A stretch of DNA of 64,000 bases from assembly GCA_025056255.1 (NCBI GenBank), contig JANWVT010000010.1, positions 6,662 through 70,661 on the forward strand, given 5' to 3'. Source of the stretch: Bernardetiaceae bacterium. Its GTDB lineage: Bacteria; Bacteroidota; Bacteroidia; Cytophagales; Thermoflexibacteraceae. Positions 53,615 through 63,625 of the stretch are shown here, one piece after another. The translations under genes were made by a program, and so were the position numbers. Each line of letters begins with the position of its first letter. Position 1 is the stretch's first letter. Below the pieces are notes generated by a model. The model saw only the letters and a list, made by a program, of their open reading frames with translations, was not told where the DNA came from and did not search any database.

Positions 53615-55915
53615 ATGCGTGTGCTATTTACTTTATTACTTGTACAAATCCCCGCAGTGTGTGCACAGGCGCAAGAGCAGCCTTGTAAGGGGCGCATAGC
53701 AGGTAAAGTAGTAAACAGTTATACGCGACAACCCATTGCGGGTGCCTCGGTGCAGCAGATGAACGACAGTAGCAAAGCCCTGGTAACCAATGCCGACGGC
53801 ACTTTTGCCCTCAATCAATGTGAGCGATTGGCGCAAATCATCATTAGCAAAGCAGGTTTCAAAGATGCCGTTTATACCCTGCCTGCAGGCGAGGAAAAAG
53901 TACTGCCGCTGATTCCCGAAACGCTGGAACTTGCAACCGTTACCGTAACTGATGAGCGAATCAGTACCGGAAATGCGGCGACTACACTGGCAACCGTTTC
54001 CGATGAGGCACTTACGCGCAAACAAGGCAAAGGACTCGCCGAAGTTCTTGGCGACATTAGCGGAGTGCAGGTGCTGCGCAACGGCGCGACCATTGCCAAG
54101 CCCATTATTCAGGGTTTGCACGGCAATCGCATTTTGATTTTGAACAATGGTATTCGTCAGGAAGGGCAGCAGTGGGGTTTAGACCACGCTCCTGAAATAG
54201 ACCCCTTCATGGCGTCGCAACTGACCGTAGTCAAAGGGGCGGCTGCTGTGCAGTACGGCGCGGAAGCAATAGGCGGCGTGGTGCTGGTCAATCCACCGAA
54301 GTTGCCTACACAGGCAGGTATCCGCACAATGCTGCACCTGCAAGGGGCAAGCAACGGCAGGCAGGGCATTGCATCGGGGCAGGTAAGCGGCTACCACAGC
54401 GGCATTGGCTGGCGGGCACAACTGACCCGCAAACGCAGTGGCAATGTGCATACGCCTAATTATTTCCTTGCTAATACGGGCGTAAGCGAAACCAACTTCT
54501 CGCTGGCTGCGGGCTACCAAAAAGAGCGCTACGGCGCGGAAGTATTTTTCAGCCGTTTTAATACCGACTTAGGCATTTTCAGAGGTGCACACATTGGCAA
54601 CCTAACCGACCTACAATTTGCTATCAGTAGCCCACGCCCTGTTGTCAGCTCCGACTTCAGCTATCAGATAGATAACCCGCGTCAGGCAGTTACGCATAGT
54701 CTTTTGAAAATCAATGGATATTGGAAAAAATCGCAAGGCGAATGGCAATGGCAATACGGCTTTCAGCACAACAAGAGGCAAGAGTTTGACATTCGCCGCG
54801 GCGGGCGCGACAACATCCCCGCCCTTGACCTGAACCTGTTCACGCACACTTTGGACGCAGTTTATGAGGCAGGCAAAGGCAGTGCTTGGCAATGGAAAGC
54901 AGGCTTCAATGGCATTGTACAAAGCAATCTGAACACGCCCGGCACGGGTATTCGTCCCTTAGTACCGAACTATTGGGTAACGGCGGCAGGTACTTTTGCT
55001 ATTTGGAAATACTCGGCAACCCGTTGGGATGCCGAAGCGGGCATTCGCTACGACCTGCGCCACATGGAAGTGCGCCGATTTGACCGCAACAACGTTTTGC
55101 AGCGTACCGAAAGGCTGTTTAATAACATTTCGGCAACAGTGGGCGCAGCGTATTACGTCAGCGAAAAAACCACCTTGCGCTCGCAATTAGCCTCTGCATG
55201 GCGACCGCCCGCACCCAACGAACTATACAGCGAAGGGCTGCACCACGGCGCGGCAGCCTTAGAGTTCGGTAGCGACAGCCTCAAATCGGAACAATCGTGG
55301 AAATGGACAAACGGCATAAGCCTGAAAACCGACAATATCAGTCTGGAAATCAGCGGCTTTGCCCAGTATATCGGCAACTACATCTACCTTGCCCCGCAAG
55401 GCGAAACACGGCTGACTATTCGCGGAGCGTTCCCTGTTTTCCATTTTGAACAAACCAATGCGCGACTTGCAGGTGCTGATTTAACGCTGCACTGGCAACC
55501 TTGGGCACAGTGGGAAACATGGTTGAAAGGCTCAATGGTACGCGCCCGCGACCTGACCAATGGTGCATTTCTGCCGTGGATTCCGCCCGACCAAGCATCT
55601 GTCTCCTTGCGTCGCAACTTGCTACTGCCTTCGGAAAGTCGTTGGAAAGGGGCTTATGCCTCGCTTAGCTGCATAGTTGCGGCGCAACAATGGCGTGTGG
55701 ATGTAGAACGCGACTTTGCGCCCCCTCCTCGGGGCTATACGCTGCTCAATTTTGACAGTGGTATTCGCTATGAACACGGCAGGCAAGCATTGCATATCGG
55801 TTTTTCGGTGCATAACCTCACTAATGTTGCTTACCGCGACTACATGAACCGATTCCGCTACTTCGCCGATGAGCAAGGACGGAATTTTCAACTCTACCTG
55901 AAATACACATTGTAA
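53615..55915 (+). CDS. TonB-dependent receptor, ZnuD-like
   Basis: 766 residues from the ATG at 53615, which follows the operator by five bases and begins the signal peptide MRVLFTLLLVQIPAVCAQAQ; an in-frame TTG at 53576 lies inside the operator and is rejected. A carboxypeptidase-like domain (about 25-105) precedes the plug: LAEVLGDISGVQVLRNG, GLHGNRILILNNGIRQEG, DHAPEIDPFMASQL and VVKGAAAVQYGAEAIGGVV. The DHA-x-x-(I/V)DP wording is shared with ZnuD-type zinc receptors. The barrel ends LYLKYTL. Likely metal uptake, probably zinc, from the motif and the operator. Confidence 0.85.
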   Translation: MRVLFTLLLVQIPAVCAQAQEQPCKGRIAGKVVNSYTRQPIAGASVQQMNDSSKALVTNADGTFALNQCERLAQIIISKAGFKDAVYTLPAGEEKVLPLIPETLELATVTVTDERISTGNAATTLATVSDEALTRKQGKGLAEVLGDISGVQVLRNGATIAKPIIQGLHGNRILILNNGIRQEGQQWGLDHAPEIDPFMASQLTVVKGAAAVQYGAEAIGGVVLVNPPKLPTQAGIRTMLHLQGASNGRQGIASGQVSGYHSGIGWRAQLTRKRSGNVHTPNYFLANTGVSETNFSLAAGYQKERYGAEVFFSRFNTDLGIFRGAHIGNLTDLQFAISSPRPVVSSDFSYQIDNPRQAVTHSLLKINGYWKKSQGEWQWQYGFQHNKRQEFDIRRGGRDNIPALDLNLFTHTLDAVYEAGKGSAWQWKAGFNGIVQSNLNTPGTGIRPLVPNYWVTAAGTFAIWKYSATRWDAEAGIRYDLRHMEVRRFDRNNVLQRTERLFNNISATVGAAYYVSEKTTLRSQLASAWRPPAPNELYSEGLHHGAAALEFGSDSLKSEQSWKWTNGISLKTDNISLEISGFAQYIGNYIYLAPQGETRLTIRGAFPVFHFEQTNARLAGADLTLHWQPWAQWETWLKGSMVRARDLTNGAFLPWIPPDQASVSLRRNLLLPSESRWKGAYASLSCIVAAQQWRVDVERDFAPPPRGYTLLNFDSGIRYEHGRQALHIGFSVHNLTNVAYRDYMNRFRYFADEQGRNFQLYLKYTL

Positions 55916-55942
55916 GTTTTATTCACCTAAATCCTTTTCACT

Positions 55943-56506
55943 ATGTTCAATTTGCGTACAGGCTTTTATGCCCTACTATTGACCATTGTTGTGTTGAGCG
56001 GGTGCAACCGCAAAGACCCGGAACCTGAGAATGAGAAAGAGGAAATTAACCGCATGGAAGTAGTGTTCACTCCTGTTACGGGTGGCAATAGTGTTACTTT
56101 CCTGTTTAGCGACCCCGACGGCGAAGGTGGCAATCCGCCTACTATTACCGCCCCTCCACTTCGCGCCCGTACTACCTATAACGTAACCATTACGCTCTCA
56201 AAAGACAAAGATGGCAAGCGCGAAGATAAAACTGCTGAAATTCGTGCAGAAGCCGATGAGCATCAGTTTTTCTTCATCATCAATCCTGCCACGTTGATGA
56301 CGCACCGCTACGACGATGTGGACAAAAACAACCGTCCCTTGGGTTTGCGCAACATCGTGGAAACGCAAGCAGCAGGTAGCGGCACCATGCGCATTGTATT
56401 GCGCCACGACCTGAACAAGGCTTTCCCGAACCTGAACAATACTAACTTCCAGCAGGCAGGCGGTGAAACCGATATTGACGTAACATTCCCCGTTACGGTG
56501 CAGTAA
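55943..56506 (+). CDS. Small lipoprotein, partner of the TonB receptor
   Basis: 187 residues. Lipoprotein signal ending LTIVVLSGC, then an acidic linker (KDPEPENEKEE) and a beta-rich domain (MEVVFTPVTGGNSVTFLF, SDPDGEGGNPP, ADEHQFFFII). Histidines and acidic residues are plentiful. It follows the receptor by 27 bp and shares its terminator, so it probably belongs to the same uptake system as a surface or periplasmic binding partner. Family not recognised. Confidence 0.75.
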   Translation: MFNLRTGFYALLLTIVVLSGCNRKDPEPENEKEEINRMEVVFTPVTGGNSVTFLFSDPDGEGGNPPTITAPPLRARTTYNVTITLSKDKDGKREDKTAEIRAEADEHQFFFIINPATLMTHRYDDVDKNNRPLGLRNIVETQAAGSGTMRIVLRHDLNKAFPNLNNTNFQQAGGETDIDVTFPVTVQ

Positions 56507-56563
56507 CCACCCAACAGACTCTCCGGACAAGAAAAATGGCAACTTGTCTTCCCAACTCATTGA

Positions 56564-56598
56564 AAAAACGATAGGTTTTCAATGCCTATCGTTTTTGC
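56564..56598 (+). terminator. Terminator of the receptor-lipoprotein operon
   Basis: Stem AAAAACGATAGG (56564-56575)/CCTATCGTTTTT (56585-56596), 9-base loop. Confidence 0.88.
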
Positions 56599-56686
56599 TA
56601 GCTTGTGTGAAAACTATGCAAATTGGCTCAACAATCAGTTAATGAGAAACTCAAAAGGATTAACCAAAAAAAACAAATATTTAGAG

Positions 56687-56853
56687 CATGTTTAGGTTTT
56701 TACAAGGGCAAACATGATGGAAACGACTTAACTTATTGCTTGGACAGAATGGCAGGATGAACCATTGAGTAGCTGAAAAATAACTCTGCCACACAGTAGC
56801 GCCTGTCTTTACTTGCAACGGGTTGGTTAAAGAGAAGACCAATAAGAACAAAC
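56687..56853 (+). repeat. Dispersed intergenic repeat, copy 4
   Basis: Blocks CATGTTTAGGTTTTTACAAG, ACATGATGGAAACGAC, TTGGACAGAATGGCAGGATG, TTTACTTGCAACGGG and GAGAAGACCAATAAG. Same block order as copies at 30072-30207 (minus) and 39135-39254. Confidence 0.6.
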
Positions 56854-57153
56854 CTGCCTTCATGAATGTGCACATTGGCAAAACCGACCTTACAAAAACA
56901 TAAACAGCCACCTAAGCAAATTATGCGATTACACGTTTGAAATTTGCACGATGCCGTTGTACAAACAGAGGAGCCTTATCCCTACATTCTTACAAACGCG
57001 CTATTGACTTACCAAAAAAACAGGCGTGCACTTGGTCATAATTAAAAAAACAGAATCTGGTTATTCAAGCCCATTTAATTAGAGCATTGCAGAACTTGCT
57101 GACCCAATTGCTGTAGTTGCTTGACTTCCAAACTTTGCAATGCCTGCCCAAGA

Positions 57154-57606
57154 TTATACCCGAACTAACTCAAATGTATATTCTGGCTCTGTTTTATCTA
57201 CGTTGCGAGGTAGTTTGAAGCGAATTCTAAGGCTGTTCTCAGTAGATTCTAAAACGGTTAGAATGATTTCGTTGGGCGTTCCTCTGTCCAAAATAATTTG
57301 CGTGTTGTTGTTAGCTAGTGCCCATGTGCCTGTATTAGCGGGATTGAGGTTGGGTTTGGCAGGTGCATTGCCTGGTGTCACACTGTAGTTGGTCGGGTTT
57401 CCAGAAGCAGACTGGAAAGTTATCCGAAAAGCGGTATAGTTACCTGTATTGTCAGGGTTTCCGTTGAGTAATACTCTTGATACGCGCCAAGCTCCTGTAA
57501 TAAGTTCTACGGGTGATTTCGGGGTAGCGCCGCCGCCACACTTAGATGCAATCAACACCGAAACTATCAATAGAAGCACTGCAAGTGAAACATGTTTCTT
57601 TACCAT
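57154..57606 (-). CDS. Small lipocalin-like exported protein
   Basis: 150 residues from the ATG at 57606. A hydrophobic signal (VSLAVLLLIVSVLIASKC) ends at a cysteine, but Lys just before it is unusual for a lipobox. The mature part (ELITGAWRVSRVLLNG, GTWALANNNTQIILD, RIRFKLPRN) has the Gly-x-Trp and strand pattern of Bacteroidota lipocalin-like lipoproteins. Function unknown. It starts 42 bp after the ABC ATPase gene. Confidence 0.7.
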   Translation of the reverse strand: MVKKHVSLAVLLLIVSVLIASKCGGGATPKSPVELITGAWRVSRVLLNGNPDNTGNYTAFRITFQSASGNPTNYSVTPGNAPAKPNLNPANTGTWALANNNTQIILDRGTPNEIILTVLESTENSLRIRFKLPRNVDKTEPEYTFELVRV

Positions 57607-57648
57607 AATCAAAGGAGGGTAATCATTGCTAACAAATATACACAATCT

Positions 57649-58245
57649 TCACTTGAAATCTGCAATGGATATTGTAGCAGAACAAAGTTCTATTTCAGCA
57701 GCCATATTAGAGGCTATAATCACAGTTCGATTTTTTTGTTGTTGCAACTGTTCTATGAACCATTTAGTATTGGTGGCGTCGAAATTGGTAGTAGGCTCAT
57801 CAAGCAGCAAAACGGGGGCTGGGCTAAACAGTGCCAGTGCCAGTTTAAGCTTTTGTTTCATGCCTGAAGAGAGCAGGCGTACTTCGCGATTGCGCACCTT
57901 TTCAAATTGTGCCGAGGTAATGAGCTCATCAGGGGGCAAGCAAAGTGGTTTTAGGCGATGATGTAGCTGAACTGTTTCCCACACGGAAAGTTCTTCTATT
58001 AGCTCCATGTAAGGAGCAGCAAAAGCAATGTTTCGAAAAATATGCTCGGCAGAAATTCCTTCATATGAAAGTTTTCCTGCCGATGGAGGCATGATTCCTG
58101 CCAAAATCTTCATGAGGGTAGATTTGCCACTTCCGTTAGCGCCTACGATGGCATATGTTTTATTGGGGTAGAAAGTAGTGGTTAGGTGGCGGAACACCCA
58201 TTCGTAGCCAAATCGCTTGCCTAAATTATCGGTGCTAATGCGCAT
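57649..58245 (-). CDS. ABC transporter ATP-binding protein
   Basis: 198 residues, short for the family but complete: Walker A GANGSGKST, Q-loop region, signature LSSGMKQKLKLALA (a variant of LSGGQ) and Walker B VLLLDEPT. No permease is adjacent in the window. It begins 2 bp after lpxA; this place next to lpxA is common in Bacteroidota. Substrate unknown. Confidence 0.9.
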   Translation of the reverse strand: MRISTDNLGKRFGYEWVFRHLTTTFYPNKTYAIVGANGSGKSTLMKILAGIMPPSAGKLSYEGISAEHIFRNIAFAAPYMELIEELSVWETVQLHHRLKPLCLPPDELITSAQFEKVRNREVRLLSSGMKQKLKLALALFSPAPVLLLDEPTTNFDATNTKWFIEQLQQQKNRTVIIASNMAAEIELCSATISIADFK

Positions 58246-58247
58246 AG

Positions 58248-59051
58248 CTACTCATCAAAATCGGCGGAGGCATTTTTAGAAACACCCTTCATGAGCCCGC
58301 GGGTGGCATTTTTGATAAATCTGAGCACTTCGTCGCGTTCGGCAGATGGAGGGATTTCCTGCTCAATAGCAGCAATTGCCCGAGAGTTGTTCAGTCCGCT
58401 CAGGTAGAGCAATCGGTACACATCTTGAATTTCATTGATTTGCTCGGAGGTGAATCCACGCCTGCGCAATCCGATGGAGTTTACGCCTACATAGCTGAGG
58501 GGCTCTCTGCCGGCTTTGGCATATGGCGGTACATCTTTGCGCACTAACGAGCCTCCAGAAATCATGGCATGTTTGCCGATTTTCACAAATTGGTGGACGG
58601 CACTGGTCCCTCCAATAACGGCATAGTCGCCAACTTCTACGTGTCCGGCTAATTGTACTGAGTTGGCAATAATGCAGTGGTCGCCTACGATACAATCATG
58701 CGCTACATGCACATATGCCATCAACAGGCAATTGCTGCCCACAATGGTGGTATATTTTTCTTTAGTGCCGCGACTGATAGTTACACACTCGCGGATAGTA
58801 GTATTGTCGCCGATGACAGCGGTAGTGTCTTCGCCTTCAAACTTGAGGTCTTGTGGAATACCGGCAATGACTGCACCGGGGAAAATACGACAGTTTTTAC
58901 CAATTCTTGCACCGGGAAAAATAACCGCATGTGAACCTATCCAAGAGCCTTCGCCAATTTCAGTGTTGTCATGGATAACGGCAAAGGGGTCAATGGTTAC
59001 ATTAGCGGCTATTTTAGCACCCGGGTGAATATAAGCCAACGATTGATTCAT
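58248..59051 (-). CDS. lpxA: UDP-N-acetylglucosamine O-acyltransferase
   Basis: First step of lipid A synthesis. 267 residues from the ATG at 59051; an ATG at 59060 would add three. Left-handed beta-helix hexapeptide repeats (IHPGAKIAANVTIDPFAVI onward), the catalytic His in the YVHVAHDCIVGDH stretch, and the C-terminal helical region (GLRRRGFTSEQINEIQDVYR). Follows lpxC/fabZ by about 35 bp. Confidence 0.95.
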   Translation of the reverse strand: MNQSLAYIHPGAKIAANVTIDPFAVIHDNTEIGEGSWIGSHAVIFPGARIGKNCRIFPGAVIAGIPQDLKFEGEDTTAVIGDNTTIRECVTISRGTKEKYTTIVGSNCLLMAYVHVAHDCIVGDHCIIANSVQLAGHVEVGDYAVIGGTSAVHQFVKIGKHAMISGGSLVRKDVPPYAKAGREPLSYVGVNSIGLRRRGFTSEQINEIQDVYRLLYLSGLNNSRAIAAIEQEIPPSAERDEVLRFIKNATRGLMKGVSKNASADFDE

Positions 59052-59086
59052 AAAGAACATCCTAAAATCAAAAGTAGTAAAATACC

Positions 59087-60490
59087 TTACATTTCTCGGG
59101 CATCTTTTTTAAACAAACTGGCAGTTAGCAAAGCTTCACAAACCAAATTACCTGCCACAAATGCCTGTCCTTTCATTTTGAAAATGCCGCGTTTGATAGG
59201 TGCGGTTAGTTCGCAGCGGATAATGAGTGTATCGCCCGGCAGCACCATTTTTTTAAATCGGCATTCGTCTATACCCAGAAAATATGTCCAATAGTCATTA
59301 GGATTTTCTACGGTACTAAGTGCAAAAATACCGCCTGTTTGCGCCATTGCTTCAATTTGCAATACTCCCGGCATAACGGGGTTGCCCGGAAAATGCCCCT
59401 GAAAAAAGAATTCGTTCATGGTGATATTTTTTACTCCTACCACTGATTTATCATCCAGGTGGATAATTTTATCAATCAGCAGCATAGGGTAGCGGTGAGG
59501 GAGTTTTTGGGTAATCTGATTGATATTCAAAATAGGCACTGTGGCGGGGTCGTAGGCTGGCGCTTGGTCGGGCTGTATTTTTTTCATTGCTCGTTTGATT
59601 TTGCGCGCGAAGGCTACGTTGGCGGCATGTCCGGGGCGTGCAGCCAAGATTTGGGCGCGCAGCGGTTTGCCTACTAATGCTAAGTCGCCCATCAAATCGA
59701 GCAATTTGTGGCGGGCAGGTTCGTTTTTGTAGCGCAATTCAATGTTGTTGAGGATGCCTTCTTTTTTAACTTCTACCTTTTCTTTGTTGAATAATTTTGC
59801 CAAATATTCCAATTCTTCATCTTTTACGACCCTATCCACAATCACAATGGCATTGTTTAAGTCGCCGCCTTTGATAAGATTGTTTTTATACAGCATTTCA
59901 AGTTCGTGTAAAAAACAGAAAGTACGGCAAGAGGCAATTTCATCGGCAAATTGAGTGATGTCGTTCAGATAGGCGTGTTGGCTTCCTAAAACAGGTGAGT
60001 TGTAGTCTACCATCACGGTCAGGCGGTAGTCGTGTAGTGGCAGGGCGGCTAACTCCACGTTTCTGGCAGGCTCGGAATAAAAAATGCCACTGGGTACGTC
60101 GAAAAAGTCGCGCATAACGTTTTGTTCTTCCAAACCTGCTTCTCGGAGACATTCTACAAATTGGATAGCACTACCATCCATAATAGGAGGTTCGGGTCCG
60201 TCTATTTGAATGAGCACGTTGTCTATTTGCAGCCCTACTAACGCGGCTAAGGTGTGTTCTACGGTGTTGATACGAGCGCCGTTTTGCTCAATAGTAGTTC
60301 CGCGCGACACATCTACAACCAAATCGGCATCAGCATCTATGGTAGGCATACCGGGCAAATCGGTACGCTGAAACTTAATGCCATGCCCGGGGCGGGCGGG
60401 TAAAAAAGTCATGTTCGATATCACCCCTGTATGCAAACCCACTCCTGAAACGGTTACAGATTTTTTGATAGTATGTTGTCTGGTTTCCAT
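59087..60490 (-). CDS. lpxC/fabZ: Bifunctional LpxC deacetylase / FabZ dehydratase
   Basis: 467 residues, the fusion usual in Bacteroidota. LpxC half (1-300): TVSGVGLHTG, zinc ligand in VEHTLAAL, FCFLHELEML, and HKLLDLMGDLAL with the second zinc His and Asp. FabZ half (about 315-467): QKLPHRYPMLLIDKI, FFQGHFPGNPVMPGVLQIEAMAQ with catalytic His and Glu. One protein thus joins the committed lipid A step to fatty-acid elongation, two users of 3-hydroxyacyl-ACP. Confidence 0.96.
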   Translation of the reverse strand: METRQHTIKKSVTVSGVGLHTGVISNMTFLPARPGHGIKFQRTDLPGMPTIDADADLVVDVSRGTTIEQNGARINTVEHTLAALVGLQIDNVLIQIDGPEPPIMDGSAIQFVECLREAGLEEQNVMRDFFDVPSGIFYSEPARNVELAALPLHDYRLTVMVDYNSPVLGSQHAYLNDITQFADEIASCRTFCFLHELEMLYKNNLIKGGDLNNAIVIVDRVVKDEELEYLAKLFNKEKVEVKKEGILNNIELRYKNEPARHKLLDLMGDLALVGKPLRAQILAARPGHAANVAFARKIKRAMKKIQPDQAPAYDPATVPILNINQITQKLPHRYPMLLIDKIIHLDDKSVVGVKNITMNEFFFQGHFPGNPVMPGVLQIEAMAQTGGIFALSTVENPNDYWTYFLGIDECRFKKMVLPGDTLIIRCELTAPIKRGIFKMKGQAFVAGNLVCEALLTASLFKKDAREM

Positions 60491-60493
60491 TGA

Positions 60494-61540
60494 TTATTGC
60501 TGAGGCTTTTGGGTAACTATTTTTTCTATGGCGTCTAATCTTTTAGCCATTTCGGGTAATTTTTTAAATATGGCAAACGATTTCATGTAATCTTTGACAT
60601 CTATTACCGGAGAACCTACCAGCACTTGGTTCTCTTCTTTGATGCTTTTCATCACACCTGCTTGTGCTCCAATGTTGGTGCGGTTGGCAACTTTAATGTG
60701 CCCTGCAAATCCTACCTGACCGGCTATCATACAGTTTTCGCCAATCTCGGTAGAGCCAGAGATGCCTGTTTGTGAGGCTATTACTGTATTTTTTCCAATG
60801 CGGACATTATGTGCTACTTGAATGAGATTGTCTAATTTAACGCCGCTGTGGATAATGGTTTCGCCCATGGTGGCGCGGTCTATGACAGTGTTGGCGCCAA
60901 TATCTACATTGTCTTCAATGATTACGCTGCCTACTTGGGGCACGGCAATGTAGGTGCCGTCTGCTTGTGGAGCAAAGCCAAAGCCGTCGCTGCCAATTAC
61001 GGCACCGGCATGTATGGTGCAATTTTTTCCAATAGTACAGTTGTGGTATATCTTCACACCCGGGTAGAGAATGGTATTGTCGCCAATAACGGTATTGTCG
61101 CCGATGTGTACTTGTGGATAGACTTTAACGCCGTTGCCAATTTTAACCCCTTGACCAATGTAAGCAAATGCTCCTACGTAAATATCGCTTCCCAGTTGTG
61201 CTGAGGGAGATATGTAGCAAGGCTGCTCAATGCCTACTTTTTTGCTTGTTGTTTGCATCAACTTTTGATATTCATTGAGCAGTTGGCTAAATGCCACGTA
61301 GGCATCATCTACTCGAATAAGGGTTGCGTTGATTTGTTTTTTAGGTACAAAGTCTTTGTTGACGATAATAGCAGCGGCTTTTGTAGTGTAGGCATAGGGC
61401 TCGTAGAGCATATTAGCTAAAAATACAATATCGGTGGCGGTTGCTTCTTGTATTTTGGCTAATCCTTTAATGATGCGCCGGCTATCGCCCTCTATCTCTC
61501 CGTTCAATAATCCGGCTACTTGCTGTACGGTGAATTCCAT
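60494..61540 (-). CDS. lpxD: UDP-3-O-acylglucosamine N-acyltransferase
   Basis: Third step of lipid A synthesis. 348 residues. N-terminal uridine-binding domain (MEFTVQQVAGLLNGEIEGD, LIRVDDAYVAFSQLL), then hexapeptide repeats with GSDGFGFAPQ, the catalytic His in NLIQVAHNVRIGKNT, and GQVGFAGH. Start 3 bp upstream of lpxC/fabZ in the direction of transcription. Confidence 0.95.
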   Translation of the reverse strand: MEFTVQQVAGLLNGEIEGDSRRIIKGLAKIQEATATDIVFLANMLYEPYAYTTKAAAIIVNKDFVPKKQINATLIRVDDAYVAFSQLLNEYQKLMQTTSKKVGIEQPCYISPSAQLGSDIYVGAFAYIGQGVKIGNGVKVYPQVHIGDNTVIGDNTILYPGVKIYHNCTIGKNCTIHAGAVIGSDGFGFAPQADGTYIAVPQVGSVIIEDNVDIGANTVIDRATMGETIIHSGVKLDNLIQVAHNVRIGKNTVIASQTGISGSTEIGENCMIAGQVGFAGHIKVANRTNIGAQAGVMKSIKEENQVLVGSPVIDVKDYMKSFAIFKKLPEMAKRLDAIEKIVTQKPQQ

Positions 61541-61601
61541 TATAATTCAGACACTTAGGGTGTGTGCTTTCAAAAAAAATTTTACAAAGATAAACTTTCT
61601 T

Positions 61602-62831
61602 TTATTTAGGATGGCATAGAAAGTATTTCTTAACAATTTTGGTTAGTGCCTTGATATTGGGCAAATCGGAGGCTTCAGCTACGTCTTTAAGTTCTCCACG
61701 CCGAGTGGCAATTAGGATGCCCTCGTCTTGAGGCTGATAGGCAGCATTAGTGAGTTTGCCATAGGTGACGATATATTCTGCCTCAGCCATACTAATTCCC
61801 CACAAGCTGCTCCACTTTTTGCGCAATGCTTTAATTTCCGCCTCGGGTATTTTTTCATCTCCCATATGCACTTTGTACAGTCGGCGATGCAACAGCATTT
61901 GGCTAAGGCGCGAAAGTATTAGGTCTGGTTCATATTGCCACATTTTGATGCAAGCCCAAATATCGTGGTCATCTAAGGTGGCAAATGCTTCTAAATATTT
62001 TTCATGACTGGTAAAAATCTGCCAGTTTACATTGGTCTCAAAAAAAATGCGCAAGGCAGGGCTTGCAAAAACGGGCTTTCCTTTGGCAAACAAATCTTTT
62101 GCTCGGCGAATTGCCTGAATGAGCATTTGTTCGGTGCTAACGGTTGTTTTATGCAAATATACTTGCCAATACATCAGCCTTCGGGCTACTAAGAAGTTTT
62201 CGATACTGTAAATACCTTTTTCAGCAACTACCAGTCGGTCTTCTACTACGTCGAGCATCTTAATAATGCGTTCTGGGTTGATAGCCCCTTCTTGTACGCC
62301 GGTAAAGAAACTGTCGCGTTGCAAATAGTCTAATCGGTCCATGTCTAGCTGGCTGGAAACCAACTGGTGGAAAAACTTGCGTGGATAGATGCCTTTAAAC
62401 ATCTGTATTGCTAAGGCAAGTGCGCCGTTCATTTCCCGATTGAGCCGCTCAATCATAAGCAAGGAAATATCTTCATGGCATACGTTGTCTAACAGGGCTG
62501 TTTCTAAGGCATGAGAAAACGGTCCGTGTCCAATGTCGTGTAATAGGATTGCTGCTAAGGCTGCCTCATATTCAGCGTCCCAGATATAGTGTCCCTTAAC
62601 GCGCAGGTTGTCTAATGCTAACATCATCAGATGCATGGCTCCCAGCGCATGGTGAAATCGCGTGTGAATAGCGCCGGGATATACTTGTTCGGTAAGCCCC
62701 AGTTGTTTAATCCGACGCAAGCGCTGGAGCCAAGGGTGGTTGATTAGGTCAAATATCAGACGATTGGGAATAGTAATAAATCCGTGTACAGGGTCGTTCA
62801 CAATGGTTTTACGGCGCAGAGGCGTTGTCAT
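61602..62831 (-). CDS. HD-domain hydrolase
   Basis: 409 residues. The opening VNDPVHGFITIPN and QRLRRIKQLGLTEQVYPGAIHTRFHHALG, then LLHDIGHGPFSHALE, give the four-residue H...HD...D site of dGTPase-like HD phosphohydrolases. Homologues beside lpxD are common in Bacteroidota; substrate unknown. Start overlaps the PspA-like gene's stop by four bases and lpxD follows after 61 bp. Confidence 0.88.
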   Translation of the reverse strand: MTTPLRRKTIVNDPVHGFITIPNRLIFDLINHPWLQRLRRIKQLGLTEQVYPGAIHTRFHHALGAMHLMMLALDNLRVKGHYIWDAEYEAALAAILLHDIGHGPFSHALETALLDNVCHEDISLLMIERLNREMNGALALAIQMFKGIYPRKFFHQLVSSQLDMDRLDYLQRDSFFTGVQEGAINPERIIKMLDVVEDRLVVAEKGIYSIENFLVARRLMYWQVYLHKTTVSTEQMLIQAIRRAKDLFAKGKPVFASPALRIFFETNVNWQIFTSHEKYLEAFATLDDHDIWACIKMWQYEPDLILSRLSQMLLHRRLYKVHMGDEKIPEAEIKALRKKWSSLWGISMAEAEYIVTYGKLTNAAYQPQDEGILIATRRGELKDVAEASDLPNIKALTKIVKKYFLCHPK

Positions 62832-63625
62832 GCAAGGTCTTGGTTGTTGTTGAGTCGAGCTTTAATTTTTGCTAATTCGTTGGTAAATGTTGAAAGATTT
62901 TCTGAATCTGTTTTGGAGGAAAGCATCTTCTCACCAGAGGAGAGAGAGGAAGAAAACAGTTGTGGATAGGTTGCAGGATTGATTCCTAAGATGCGGTCTA
63001 TTTCAGCATCTATGGAGGTAGGTTGTTGGTGTAGCTGTATATAAGCCTGAGCCAAGGCTTCTTGCTCGTTTACTTTTTCTTTGAGGCTATCTAAAAAGGT
63101 AAATGTTCCTTGTGCATGTATTTGTGCAAGCCGCTCATGGAGGGCAAGTGTTGTCTGGCTGAGTTGTGCACGTGCTTTGAGGGTTTTTATTTCGGTTTCC
63201 CAGTGGTCTATTTGCATTTTAAGTTGCATGGTCTGCTGCTCTAATTGCTTAACAGTTTGGGCATAGGTTTGCAAACTTTTTTCGCCAGATTGAACGCGAC
63301 GCAGAATTTCATCTTTTTTCATCAGTGCTTGCATTGCCAATCGGTCGGCATCGGCTTGGGAGAGTTGCCCGTCGCGTGCTTTTTCCAAAAGTAAGATAGC
63401 TTTTCGCTCATACTCGTTGGCTACGCGTATTTGGGCGTGGTGTTCGTGTTGGGTGCGGAGGTAAGTGGCTTTCAGCTCTGCCAAACTTTTCAGGCTTTCA
63501 CTGAGGGCAGCTTTTAAATCGCGAATGTTTTGTTCCACAAGCATCACGGGGTCTGCTGCTTGCTCTGTTTGGGTAGTAAACAAAGATTTAATTGCCTGAA
63601 CAATGCGAGTTAAGATGTCATTCAT
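62828..63625 (-). CDS. PspA/IM30-family membrane-stress protein
   Basis: 265 residues. The N-terminal amphipathic helix NDILTRIVQAIKSLF and the following ADPVMLVEQNIRDLKAAL are the PspA/Vipp1 helix-0/helix-1 pattern; the rest to about residue 190 is long coiled coil, then a linker and a short C-terminal helix. PspA-family proteins coat and remodel stressed membranes as ESCRT-III-like polymers. Four-base overlaps on both sides link it to the J-domain and HD genes. Confidence 0.85.
   Translation of the reverse strand: MNDILTRIVQAIKSLFTTQTEQAADPVMLVEQNIRDLKAALSESLKSLAELKATYLRTQHEHHAQIRVANEYERKAILLLEKARDGQLSQADADRLAMQALMKKDEILRRVQSGEKSLQTYAQTVKQLEQQTMQLKMQIDHWETEIKTLKARAQLSQTTLALHERLAQIHAQGTFTFLDSLKEKVNEQEALAQAYIQLHQQPTSIDAEIDRILGINPATYPQLFSSSLSSGEKMLSSKTDSENLSTFTNELAKIKARLNNNQDLA

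Larger units (their letters stand above)
56507..57153. other. Gene-free region with terminator and repeat
   Basis: Apart from the terminator and dispersed-repeat copy, nothing is supported here. Confidence 0.5.

Noticed and set aside
57140-57388. 82-codon plus-strand frame
   Set aside because: Antisense to the small lipocalin-like gene, which has a signal peptide and family-like pattern.
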